A stretch of 25,064 nucleotides of DNA from REEP01 sp964603915 (GTDB lineage Bacteria; Pseudomonadota; Alphaproteobacteria; Rhodospirillales; Defluviicoccaceae): the NCBI GenBank assembly GCA_964603915.1, contig CAZRWU010000027.1, positions 1 through 25,064 on the forward strand, read 5' to 3'. Both the position numbers and the translations under genes were made by a program. Under the pieces are notes generated by a model, which was not told where the DNA came from, did no database searches, and worked only from the letters and a program-made list of their open reading frames with translations. This document shows, piece after piece, positions 8,101 through 15,569 of the stretch (positions are counted from its first letter, which is position 1; each line of letters begins with the position of its first letter).

Positions 8101-11100
8101 CGCCCGTCGCCAACGACGACATCGCCTATGCCGTCGAAAAAGGTGGGAACGTCGTCATCGATGTGCTCGCCAACGACAGCGATCCCGACAACGACGACAA
8201 CCGGGCGACCTTGAAGATCGTCAGTGCGGTCGCCGCGTCGGGCGCCGAGGTCGACGTGACAAGCGCGCCGGGCGCCCGCATCATCTACAAGCCGTCTACG
8301 ACCAGCGCCTTCGACGGACTCGCAAAAGGTGCAACCGGGACCGATACCATTACCTACATCATCGAAGATAAACATGGAGCCCGCGCCACCGCGGAGGTTG
8401 TCGTCTATCTCACCGGAATCAACGATGCTCCCGTGGCGGTCGATGATACGGCGACGACCGTGGCGGGAGCCCAGGTTCTGATCGATGTTTTCAGCGGCGA
8501 TCGAGATATTGATGGCAGGCTCGATCCCGCTACGATAACGGTCGGCCGTGATCCTCAGCACGGGGTGGTTGCGGTCGATCCGATCAGTGGAATAGTCGCG
8601 TACACTCCTGCCAATGGCTTCGTAGGCGTGGATTCCTTTACCTATACGATGCGGGACGACCACGGCGCTTTGTCGAATTCGGCGACAGTAGCCGTGGAGG
8701 TCAAGCCTTTCTCCGGCAGGCCCCTGGCCATCGACGACGCCGTTGTTGCTGACGCGCAACGCGCGGTGCGTATATCGCTCTTGGCCAACGACTTCGACCC
8801 GGGCGGCAATGGGCTGGTCATCGCCTCTATCAATGGAGCCTCCGTCGCGGTCGGATCCGAGATCATCCTCTCCTCGGGCGCCCGCGTTCGCGTCAACGAA
8901 GATCAAACACTCACCTACGATCCCGGCAACAGCTTCGGCGACTTGCAGGCGGGATACTTCGCGGTGGATCGCTTTGAATATGGGATGGCCGACGGCAAGG
9001 GTGAGGCGAGCGAAGCCGCCGCAGTCACAGTGCGGGTGGTCGGCGTCGCCGCTCCTGAACTGAGGCCGGGGGAAGAACTCGTGCAAAGCTTCGAATTTCC
9101 GGCGGAAGGATGGTTTGCGGATTGGACGCGAACGGCGAAGGTCGGGCCCGCGTCGCCGGATCAGATGCCGATCCGGGTCGTGACGCAATTTTCTATAGAT
9201 GAACAGACCATTCTGCCTACGCATCCTCTGTTATCCGATTCCGGACGCATGGCGCTGATCCAGGCGATGCCCTATGGCGGAGATGATGCGGTGCAATTCA
9301 ACACCGTCGCCAAGCTCGAAGCCGCACTCCATCTTCCCGGCGGCACGGTGCAAAGGGACGTGGGCGTTGCCCCGCACGACGGCTCGGCGCGTGCAATCTG
9401 GACCGACGTGTACCTCAGGCCGGGCGACACGCTGTCCTTCGACTGGACCTTCATCTCGGCGGAGTCCACCGCGACACGCAACGACTTCGCCGTCATGAGC
9501 GTGTCCGGTCCGGGAACGGCGCAAGTTTTCAAGCTGACCAGTGTGGCCGACGTTCTCGCGCTGTCGGGAACCGCGAGCGGCGCCCTCGGCATGGTAACAA
9601 GCGTGTTTATGAACCCCGATAACGCCTATAATGAAGGATTGTTTCGCATCGGCATTGGCGTTTTCAATCGCCTTGATAACGCGAACGGCTCGATGCTTCT
9701 GGTTGACGACGTCCGGATCAACGAAGGGGGGCTGATTGCCGACCCTTCCAACAGACTGATGGTCCTCGCGGCGAACGGCTCGTTCACCTCGGTCGCGGAG
9801 CGCCCTCTCGCCCTTCGCGATGCTGCGGAAACCTTGGAGACGACGCCAATCGCGCTTCCGCTCGCCACGCTTGTGGCAAATGATGGCGGCCCCTCGCTTG
9901 GCGGCCCAATCCATGTTGCCGCCGTCAGCGGCATCGCCACGGGAGTTGGCGGTCAAACGATCCTGCCATCTGGAGCGGTGGTCAAAGTCAGTCCTTCAGG
10001 AACGGTGACTTATGATCCCAATGGCGCGTTTCGCGCGCTCGCTCATCAGGAAACCGCCACGGACACGTTCACGTACACCCTCGCCGCCGCCAACGGCGCG
10101 ACGGACTTGGGCCTGGTTGCGATCACCGTCATCGGCATCAACGATGCGCCCATCGCCGCCAACGACAACGATGTCGTCGGCCTGCTTCTCGCCAACCAGA
10201 CAGCCCATATTCAGGCCGCCAGTCTGCTCGCCAACGATCGCGACCCAGACGAAAGCGATTTCCTGACTGTCGTTGCCGCAGGACCGACGGCGCACACCAA
10301 GGGGATCGTAACGCTGCATGCCGACGGCAGTGTCTCCTACGACCCCAACGGGCAATTCGACTACCTTGGCGCCGGGGAATTGGCCACGGATACCTTCGCC
10401 TACACCATCTCCGACCCCCATGGCGCAACCGCCACAGCCATGGTCACAATTTCCATTACCGGAGCCAATGATTCCCCTGTTGCCAGGGATGATCGATTCT
10501 GGACCGATGAGGATAGCATATTGCGCGGCAATGTGCGCATCGACAACGGCAATGGGCCGGACTTCGATCCCGATGCGACGGATACTCTGAGCGTCTCGCG
10601 ATTTGATGTCGTCAGCACGCTCGGCGCCCGTGTCGTCGTCGGCGCCGATGGAACGTTTGATTACGATCCGCGGGAAGCAGCGAAAATCCAAGCTCTCGGC
10701 GTGGGTGAGGTCGGCGAGGACCGCTTTACTTACACCATTGACGACGGCAACGGGGGTGCCGATAGCGCAAGCGTGTGGATCACGGTGCACGGCTTGAACG
10801 ATATTCCCATCGCCAGAAACGACTTCTTCACCACTGACGAAAATGCCCTCCTCAGCATCGCCAAAGGTGTTTTCCTCAGCAACGATTTCGATCCGGACGC
10901 CAACGACTCTCTGTCCTTCGCGACTGTGGACTCCAGCGCAACGCGCGGGACAGTCGCGATCAGGGGCGATACGGTCGTTTACGATCCAAGGGGCGCATTC
11001 AATGCCTTGCGCGTTGGCGAAACCGCTATCGATACCTTCAAGTACACGGTCAGGGACAGTTTCGGCGCGGAGACAAGCGCTTCTGTGTCCATCACCATTC

Positions 11101-11819
11101 ACGGTCAAGGAACTCCCTGGACCGTGGCCGATTTCGAGGAGAACATCGTTGGCCATCCCAAACCTTTTGGCTGGGATACCGCCGGCGATGTCAGAGCTGT
11201 GACGAGCTATCCTGACCCGGCCGAGCCGCTTTTGAAACGGCAGCCGACCGAACCTCTCGAAGGCAACTGGATGGCGCGCCTTGATGCCGACCCATGGCCC
11301 GTCGCCGACCTTCGCGCTTTTCTTGGCATTGCGGGCGGCACGAACACCCATCTCGTCAGAGATCCCGTGGACAATTCCATGGCTGTCGATGGCGCCGCCA
11401 TGAAGCAGACCATCATGGTCGAGGCGGGTGATTTGATCTCGTTCCGCTGGGCATTCGATGCGCTCGATACCGTCGAGGGGCCATTCGAAGGAGCCAACGA
11501 CTTCGCCTTGTTCGTCGCCAACGGCGCGGCGTTTCGCATTATCGATGTGCGCAACCAGATGGCGATGAGCGACATGCCGTTCGGGGCGGTGACAGGGATC
11601 GCATTTTACCAGGCGCCGACGGCGGGACAGCTGACGATCGGTTTCGGTGTGTTCGATGACGGCTCAGATGTCGATGCGGGGCTTGGGACAGACTCCGTCC
11701 TGTTCATCGATCATATCCAGGTCAACCGCGAGGTTCCCACGGAAGGTTATACGGTCGTGAGCGGCCTGTCCAACGACCAGTTCCAAACATATGCCGCATC
11801 GATCGCACACGGCGCTTGA
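5184..11819 (+). CDS. Giant cadherin/VCBS-repeat surface protein with FecR-like N-terminal module
   Basis: About 2,211 residues. The chosen start is GTG at 5184 (or 5181), because AGGAGA at 5173-5178 is a good ribosome binding site and the predicted transcript begins near 5109. A TTG at 5121 in the same frame has no such site. No Sec signal peptide is visible. Residues about 145-260 (VGDPLFLEDVIDIAADA, then MVIDTPVGTIAI) resemble the FecR-like module found in large type I-secreted adhesins. Twelve cadherin/VCBS-like repeats of 100-115 residues follow, most beginning NDAPVA and containing LANDxDxD and YDPxG motifs: eight at about 416-1290 and four at about 1538-1974. A beta-rich module follows each array, at about 1295-1512 and 1975-2187. 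No RTX nonapeptides are seen. A role in adhesion or as a matrix protein is inferred; no secretion genes lie nearby. Confidence 0.85.
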   Translation: MGSAPETDGFETQTPHAESRETDAAAVSRVALAGAQGITGEIRLPESFLLFQAAFGRSGIDLILEPPSGETLIVRDYFANVAPPDLVHGLGGRISGALVGTLAGSPAHFGSETNYSQVAGGNELQPIGTVDSIVGAANAIHDDGSRSQLRVGDPLFLEDVIDIAADATLGIIFADAAILSLGGGSRIVLDSSAYARGGAAAMSLTMMQGVFVFAPSATAGNEPGSMVIDTPVGTIAIENASVGGLVDAHGGSLNVGLLPKADSPGAPPAGTVTVAISGGSTETVNTAGTAISVIDGAITILPLTPLDGSMLFQPAYSETLAESGIDLSFVSFEHFMTAAGSNSGDTGSGDAASPALFVSQPIVPMELVAPATAAKRGPIDVLLNDQSSGLVDHSPQQALGFSDWFGEDFSLPGAPPNQDPTIERIWSTTSEDRPTVPLSPLLLGRDADGGTLTITHIDGRAAPSGAKITLLSGAVVEHTANGMFVYDPNGQFEALSEGFNSRQEATDWFTLTVSDGQGGFATSVAIITILGVNDAPVATPDTAAGAENQVVIVDVLANDTDVDEADDPSTFVLRDVAISRIDGIDIPAVATSKVLVQENAAVFLPGNDFNSLSLGETATVVVDYTMSDALGAQSSSTLTITVHGQNDSPIAKNDDPGATTQNGPLAPLFILANDEDVDRNDTLRIADIDASATRGTVTDLGDGTLAYDPGMAFRHLAAGEIAFDTFKYCIADQHGALSGYASVTITVIGLNDAPVAHRDFASANENVPIRVDVLANDTDIDNGDTPATFRLEAASITAIEGLPAAKAEFPATVSIVGNQIRFEPGTQFRPLGLGEAATVQIAYTMADMAGATSSSTLTLTIHGINDAPYAETDQFETTERSTLRIETSALLANDFDPDINDAIRFASFDSTATKGRVIDNGDGAFSYSPGAAFAFLTEGAFATDTISYRIVDSHGSLSAPATIGIFVRGVNDPPVANDDIAYAVEKGGNVVIDVLANDSDPDNDDNRATLKIVSAVAASGAEVDVTSAPGARIIYKPSTTSAFDGLAKGATGTDTITYIIEDKHGARATAEVVVYLTGINDAPVAVDDTATTVAGAQVLIDVFSGDRDIDGRLDPATITVGRDPQHGVVAVDPISGIVAYTPANGFVGVDSFTYTMRDDHGALSNSATVAVEVKPFSGRPLAIDDAVVADAQRAVRISLLANDFDPGGNGLVIASINGASVAVGSEIILSSGARVRVNEDQTLTYDPGNSFGDLQAGYFAVDRFEYGMADGKGEASEAAAVTVRVVGVAAPELRPGEELVQSFEFPAEGWFADWTRTAKVGPASPDQMPIRVVTQFSIDEQTILPTHPLLSDSGRMALIQAMPYGGDDAVQFNTVAKLEAALHLPGGTVQRDVGVAPHDGSARAIWTDVYLRPGDTLSFDWTFISAESTATRNDFAVMSVSGPGTAQVFKLTSVADVLALSGTASGALGMVTSVFMNPDNAYNEGLFRIGIGVFNRLDNANGSMLLVDDVRINEGGLIADPSNRLMVLAANGSFTSVAERPLALRDAAETLETTPIALPLATLVANDGGPSLGGPIHVAAVSGIATGVGGQTILPSGAVVKVSPSGTVTYDPNGAFRALAHQETATDTFTYTLAAANGATDLGLVAITVIGINDAPIAANDNDVVGLLLANQTAHIQAASLLANDRDPDESDFLTVVAAGPTAHTKGIVTLHADGSVSYDPNGQFDYLGAGELATDTFAYTISDPHGATATAMVTISITGANDSPVARDDRFWTDEDSILRGNVRIDNGNGPDFDPDATDTLSVSRFDVVSTLGARVVVGADGTFDYDPREAAKIQALGVGEVGEDRFTYTIDDGNGGADSASVWITVHGLNDIPIARNDFFTTDENALLSIAKGVFLSNDFDPDANDSLSFATVDSSATRGTVAIRGDTVVYDPRGAFNALRVGETAIDTFKYTVRDSFGAETSASVSITIHGQGTPWTVADFEENIVGHPKPFGWDTAGDVRAVTSYPDPAEPLLKRQPTEPLEGNWMARLDADPWPVADLRAFLGIAGGTNTHLVRDPVDNSMAVDGAAMKQTIMVEAGDLISFRWAFDALDTVEGPFEGANDFALFVANGAAFRIIDVRNQMAMSDMPFGAVTGIAFYQAPTAGQLTIGFGVFDDGSDVDAGLGTDSVLFIDHIQVNREVPTEGYTVVSGLSNDQFQTYAASIAHGA
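6429..9050 (+). repeat. First array of eight cadherin/VCBS-like protein repeats
   Basis: Eight imperfect tandem units inside the giant gene, recognised in translation by boundary motifs: PNQDP, NDAPVATPD, NDSPIAK, NDAPVAH, NDAPYAE, NDPPVAN, NDAPVAV and RPLAIDD. Units two and four resemble each other (ending SSSTLTITVHG and SSSTLTLTIHG), and three and five share an ATRGTV/ATKGRV motif, so a two-unit block appears to have been duplicated. LANDxDxD motifs are typical calcium-binding linkers in this repeat class. Confidence 0.8.
9796..11106 (+). repeat. Second array of four cadherin/VCBS-like protein repeats
   Basis: Four further units begin ERPLALRD, NDAPIAA, NDSPVAR and NDIPIAR. The last closely resembles units three and five of the first array (DSSATRGTV, DTFKYTVRD). 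The array is bounded on both sides by the beta-rich modules at 9064-9730 and 11110-11740. Confidence 0.8.
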
Positions 11820-12022
11820 CCCCATTTGGTGAACTGGATTCCGTTCGCCCGGCATCCAACAATCCGCACGCCAAGCGAGCGCCGGAGATCTTCCATTAAC
11901 CTGCCATAGTGCAACGCGCCGCCAACACTGCTTTGCTAAACGCGTGTTCGCCATTCGCGGGCGTACCGCACTTTGCTTGCATTCGGCTTCAACCAAGGCC
12001 GGGGGAGATCGACAGCGGCGTG

Positions 12023-13186
12023 ATGCCAGAAATGATCCGCCACTGGCAGGACCAACACGGAACGGTTCACGTGGCTGCTGCCGGCCGCTGGGTCATTTAT
12101 GAAGCCGAGACCCTCGATCGGCAACTTGAGGCCATCGCCGCCATCGCCCGGAACGGTGCGACTTCGTCCGTGCAATTCGATCTCGCGGAGGTGTCCGAAC
12201 TCGACACCGCTGGAGCGGCCCTGCTCCTTTCCGCCTGCGAGCGTCTCGCCGCCCGCGGCGCCGACGTGCGGTTTGCCGGCGTGCGTGAGCGACATCGGGT
12301 TCTGTTGGAGCATGCGCAGCGGTGGCGGGAAACCGTTGCGGACGAAAGCGCCTCTGCCCCGCCAACTCCGCTAGAAAAACGCCTGACGTCTCCCGTCGTC
12401 ATGATCGGCGCGAGAATCGCCGCCATCGGCGGCGAGGCAAGGGATCTGGTCGCGTTCATCGGACTCGTCCTTGCCCGTTCCTCAAGCATGTACCGCCGCG
12501 GCCACCGTCTCAGGCTGGGGGCTATTCTTTTTCAGCTTCAACAGATCTGGCTGAAGGCATTGCCCTTGGCTGCCCTTGCGCCATTCCTCATTGCTCTCGC
12601 AACGACCTACGTGGGCACCGCCCAGCTTGGGCAACTCGGCGCGGGAAGCATCGCGGTTCAGGCCATCGCCCTGGCGATTCTTTGGGAGATCGGCGTGCTG
12701 CTGCCGGCGATCCTCGTGGCCGGCCGCTCGGCCAGCGCTTTTGCTGGCGAGATCGGCGCCATGAAGGCAAGCGAGGAAATCAACAGCATGTTCGTGGCGG
12801 GTCTCGATCCCTTGGTTACGCTGGTCATCCCGCGCGTGGCGGCTCTCCTCATCGCCCTCCCGCTACTCGGGGTCGTCGGGCAGATCAGCGGGCTAGTCGG
12901 CTGCTTTCTCATGGCCTCGGCGCATCTTGGTCTTTCACTCGGCGAATACATGGAGCGGGTTGAAAGCGCGGTCAGCATCAATGTTTTCCTTGTCGGCCTC
13001 CTCAAGACTCCTTTCTTCGGCCTGATCATCGCGTTCGTCGGGTGTTTCGAGGGCATGAAAGCAAGCGGAGCCGCCATCGAAGTGGGCGAGCGGACCACCC
13101 GCGCGGTTGTGGAAGCGCTCTTCCTCGTCATCCTCTTCGACGCGCTCTATTCCGTCGCCTTCTGGATGGCGCTGCAAGGCCCGTGA
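12023..13186 (+). CDS. STAS-domain MlaE-type ABC transporter permease
   Basis: About 387 residues from ATG 12023. The frame stays open to a GTG at 11909, but the first 38 residues of that longer version look unlike the family. The N-terminal STAS domain (residues about 5-100) includes LDTAGAALLL, as in the MlaB subunit, here fused to the permease. The MlaE domain (about 140-385) has around five membrane segments and the conserved cytoplasmic loop GRSASAFAGEIGAMKASEEI that contacts the ATPase. This is the inner-membrane channel of an MCE-type phospholipid transporter. The ATPase gene starts five bases after its stop. No strong ribosome binding site precedes 12023, so the exact start is uncertain. 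No terminator was seen between it and the giant gene. Confidence 0.9.
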   Translation: MPEMIRHWQDQHGTVHVAAAGRWVIYEAETLDRQLEAIAAIARNGATSSVQFDLAEVSELDTAGAALLLSACERLAARGADVRFAGVRERHRVLLEHAQRWRETVADESASAPPTPLEKRLTSPVVMIGARIAAIGGEARDLVAFIGLVLARSSSMYRRGHRLRLGAILFQLQQIWLKALPLAALAPFLIALATTYVGTAQLGQLGAGSIAVQAIALAILWEIGVLLPAILVAGRSASAFAGEIGAMKASEEINSMFVAGLDPLVTLVIPRVAALLIALPLLGVVGQISGLVGCFLMASAHLGLSLGEYMERVESAVSINVFLVGLLKTPFFGLIIAFVGCFEGMKASGAAIEVGERTTRAVVEALFLVILFDALYSVAFWMALQGP

Positions 13187-13191
13187 ACACC

Positions 13192-14000
13192 ATGGCCAGC
13201 AAGGGCGCAAACGAAAAGCTTATCGAAGTCAACAAATTGCGGGTGGCATTCGGCGAGGCCGTGATTCTGGAAAACCTCGATCTTGACGCTTATCGCGGCG
13301 ATATACTGGGCATCTTGGGGGCTTCTGGCTGCGGCAAGTCCGTCCTGCTCAAGACAATCATCGGCCTCATCAAGCCCGATGCCGGAAGCGTGCGGGTTTT
13401 CGGCGAAGACCTTGCCGGCATCGAGCCGCTCCGGATCTTGAAGCTCCAGCGCCGCTGGGGCGTTGTCTTTCAGGAAGGCGGCCTGTTTTCGTCGCTTAGC
13501 GTGGGAGACAACATCCGCAGAGTCATCGAGGAACACGTCCGGCTGCCTGAGCGTTTGTTAACGGAACTCGTGGAGACAAAAATCGGAATGGTCGGTCTCG
13601 ATCCCAAGGTCTGCGGGCAGGTTCCGGACGAACTCTCCGGCGGCATGCGGAGAAAGGCCAGTTTGGCGCGGGCGCTCGCTCTTGATCCGACGATCCTGTT
13701 CCTCGACGCGCCAACCGCCAATCTTGATCCGGCGGCGGCGGCGGCATTCGATGAATTGCTCCTGGAGCTTCACGACGTCTTGGGCATGACCATTGTGGTC
13801 GTTACTTACGACCTCGACACCGTTCACGCCNNNNNNNNNNTTGCAACCGGATTGCCGTCATCGCGGACAAGCGCCTAATTGCTACCGGATCGCTGGACGC
13901 CGTCGCCAACAACGATCATCCCTTCATCCGCGCGTTCTTTTACGGTCCGCGAGGCCGAGCGGCGGCGGGCGGCCGGGCCCGGCATCCGCGGCAAGGGTGA
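13192..14000 (+). CDS. MlaF-like ABC transporter ATPase, interrupted by an assembly gap
   Basis: The ATPase partner of the MlaE permease; it should drive lipid transfer by ATP hydrolysis. The 213 codons before the gap contain Walker A GASGCGKS (43-50), Q-loop Gln94 and the signature LSGGMRRKA (from 149). Walker B reads ILFLDAPTANLDP, so the catalytic Glu expected after Asp172 is Ala173. The H-loop reads VVTYDLDT, with Tyr206 in place of the switch His. After the N run the frame continues as CNRIAVIADKRLIATG to TGA at 13998-14000, giving about 266 residues if one codon is missing. The N run of 10 breaks the frame formally; this is an assembly artefact, not a pseudogene. Stop and start are four bases apart from the next gene. 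Start is the ATG at 13192, with only a weak AAGG upstream. Confidence 0.88.
13831..13840. other. Assembly gap (10 N)
   Basis: Ten undetermined bases lie in the 3' part of the MlaF-like gene. The frame before the gap ends on a codon boundary at 13830 and the frame after it resumes at 13842. The true gap must therefore be 2, 5, 8 or 11 bases and so on, not 10. Family alignment from memory (VHA-x-CNRIAVIADK) suits a gap of only two bases. Confidence 0.95.
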
Positions 14001-14004
14001 CGGC

Positions 14005-14934
14005 ATGGAAACCAAAGCGCACCATTTGCTGATCGGTATCGTCGCGCTGGTGACCCTGATGGCCGGCGTCGTCTTGTCGGTCTGGCTGATGGGCGTGTCA
14101 TTTGAAGAAAAGCTGCCCTACCGCGTATACGCCGAGGACCCGGTCGCTGCGTTGTCTTCCGACGCCGCGGTCCGAATGAACGGCGTTCGAATCGGTTCGG
14201 TCGACGAGATTACGCTGGACCCCGCGAACCCTCACACGGTCCTGATCAAGATCGAAATCAGAGCCGATGTGCCTATCACCAAGGGGGCAACGGCCACCCT
14301 CGAAAACGAAGGCTTCATCGGACCGGCCTTTATCGGCATTGCGCCCGGAGGCGTAGACGCAGCGCCGCTCTCACACGACGCCCCCGAACCTCCGATCATT
14401 CCCTACCGGCGGTCCGCTTTAAACAGAATCATGGACGAGGCTCCGGAACTCCTCGATCAGGTCGCCAATGTGGCCGCCAACCTCGAGGCGATCAGCGCCG
14501 AAATTGCCGGGCGCCGCGAACGCATCGGCGGATTGATCGAAGATGCCGCGGCGACCACCGCGTCATTGGACCGAGCTGCGGAGGAGGCCGTCGCCCTTGT
14601 CCGCGAAGCCGCGCGCGCGGTTGAGCGGACAAACAGCCTCATTGCCGCATTCAACGATGTTCTTGGCGACCGCCTGGAGCCGATGATGGCGAACGCGGAG
14701 AATTCCCTGGCGGCGCTTGCCGGAGCGACACGGGAGGCCGAAACGCTGATCGCCGAAAATCGCCAACCGCTCGATCAGTTTGCGGCGCAGGGGCTGCGGG
14801 AACTTCGCCAGCTCATCGGCGAAACCCGGCGTTTGGTTGACAACGCCAGCAAACTGGCCGCCCAACTTGAGCGCCATCCTACGTCCGTCCTGTTCGGCGC
14901 GCCGCAGCCGACCTTCCGCCCCGAGAATCGATGA
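14005..14934 (+). CDS. MlaD-like MCE-domain lipid transport protein
   Basis: A 309-residue protein. Start ATG 14005 is chosen because AAGGG lies seven bases upstream and METKAHHLLIGIVALVTLMA begins the usual N-terminal membrane anchor (about 8-29). A longer frame upstream overlaps the ATPase tail and is not needed. The MCE domain spans about residues 37-125, with ALSSDAAVRMNGVRIGSV and LENEGFIGPAFIGI typical of the family. The region from about 140 to 295 is Ala/Glu/Arg-rich and predicted helical, forming the extended periplasmic part. MlaD proteins assemble as hexameric rings on the permease and pass phospholipids through the periplasm. The stop overlaps the start of the lipoprotein gene by four bases (ATGA), so the two are translationally coupled. 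Confidence 0.93.
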   Translation: METKAHHLLIGIVALVTLMAGVVLSVWLMGVSFEEKLPYRVYAEDPVAALSSDAAVRMNGVRIGSVDEITLDPANPHTVLIKIEIRADVPITKGATATLENEGFIGPAFIGIAPGGVDAAPLSHDAPEPPIIPYRRSALNRIMDEAPELLDQVANVAANLEAISAEIAGRRERIGGLIEDAAATTASLDRAAEEAVALVREAARAVERTNSLIAAFNDVLGDRLEPMMANAENSLAALAGATREAETLIAENRQPLDQFAAQGLRELRQLIGETRRLVDNASKLAAQLERHPTSVLFGAPQPTFRPENR

Positions 14935-15569
14935 CAGGCCGCAGAGCATTGCCTGGATGGATCATCACGCTTTGGGCCGGGCTGCTTGCCGGCTGCGGAG
15001 GCATTCTTCCGGGGCCGAATGGCGAGGCCATGCCGGTCATGTATGAACTCGTCCCGCCGACTGAATTTCCCGCCGATCTGCCGCGCGTGCCGTGGTCCCT
15101 GGTGGTCGGCCGACCCGACGTCATGGGCGCTCTCGACAGCGCGAACATCGCGGTGCGGCCGGAACCTTTTCGTATCGAGTACTATGCCGACGGCCGCTGG
15201 ACAACGGCCGCACCGGACATGCTCCATAATCACATTGTCCGGTCTTTTCAGAACACCGGCTTGATCGCAGCAGTCGGACGCAGCGCATCCGCTCTGGACG
15301 CAAATCATCTCCTCGAAACCGACCTTGTCAGCTTCGAGACCATCTACCCGCCGGGCTCCGGCATGCCTGAAGTCCATGTCCGCATCCATGCGAACCTGCT
15401 GGCTATTCCGGGGGGATCGACCCTCGCTTCGCGGGGCTTCGCCGCGGCGGCGAGACCGCAAAGCCCCACCCTGCCCCACGTCATCGAAGCTTTCGACCAA
15501 GCGACCGCCGAGGTGGTTCAGAATCTGATCCGCTGGACCCTGACAACTCCGGGGCGGGGCGGAGCCTGA
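14931..15569 (+). CDS. ABC-type transport auxiliary lipoprotein (PqiC-like)
   Basis: A 212-residue lipoprotein. The N-terminus has basic residues, a hydrophobic stretch and the lipobox LLAGC with Cys22 as the acylated residue, so it should be anchored in a membrane facing the periplasm. The rest (YELVPPTEFP, LVVGRPDV, IAVRPEPFRIEYYADGRW, FQNTGLIAAV, ETDLVSFETIY) matches the pattern of the auxiliary lipoproteins found with MCE transporters, such as PqiC. Such proteins are thought to connect the MCE assembly to the outer membrane. It is the last gene of the operon. Its final 89 bases overlap the end of the minus-strand TVP38-type gene. Confidence 0.88.
   Translation: MTGRRALPGWIITLWAGLLAGCGGILPGPNGEAMPVMYELVPPTEFPADLPRVPWSLVVGRPDVMGALDSANIAVRPEPFRIEYYADGRWTTAAPDMLHNHIVRSFQNTGLIAAVGRSASALDANHLLETDLVSFETIYPPGSGMPEVHVRIHANLLAIPGGSTLASRGFAAAARPQSPTLPHVIEAFDQATAEVVQNLIRWTLTTPGRGGA

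Noticed and set aside
7743..9224. Open frame of 493 codons on the minus strand, and a similar one of 451 codons at 9996-11351
   Set aside because: Both are antisense to the repeat arrays of the giant gene. Their repetitive appearance is a mirror of the sense-strand repeats and they have no ribosome binding site of note.
11909..12022. Upstream extension of the STAS-MlaE permease from a GTG at 11909
   Set aside because: The added 38 residues do not resemble STAS-MlaE proteins and no ribosome binding site precedes the GTG; the ATG at 12023 fits the usual length.
13879..14004. Upstream extension of the MCE protein beginning MLPDRWTPSP
   Set aside because: This stretch codes for the C-terminal end of the ATPase in another frame. 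The membrane anchor and ribosome binding site place the MCE start at 14005.
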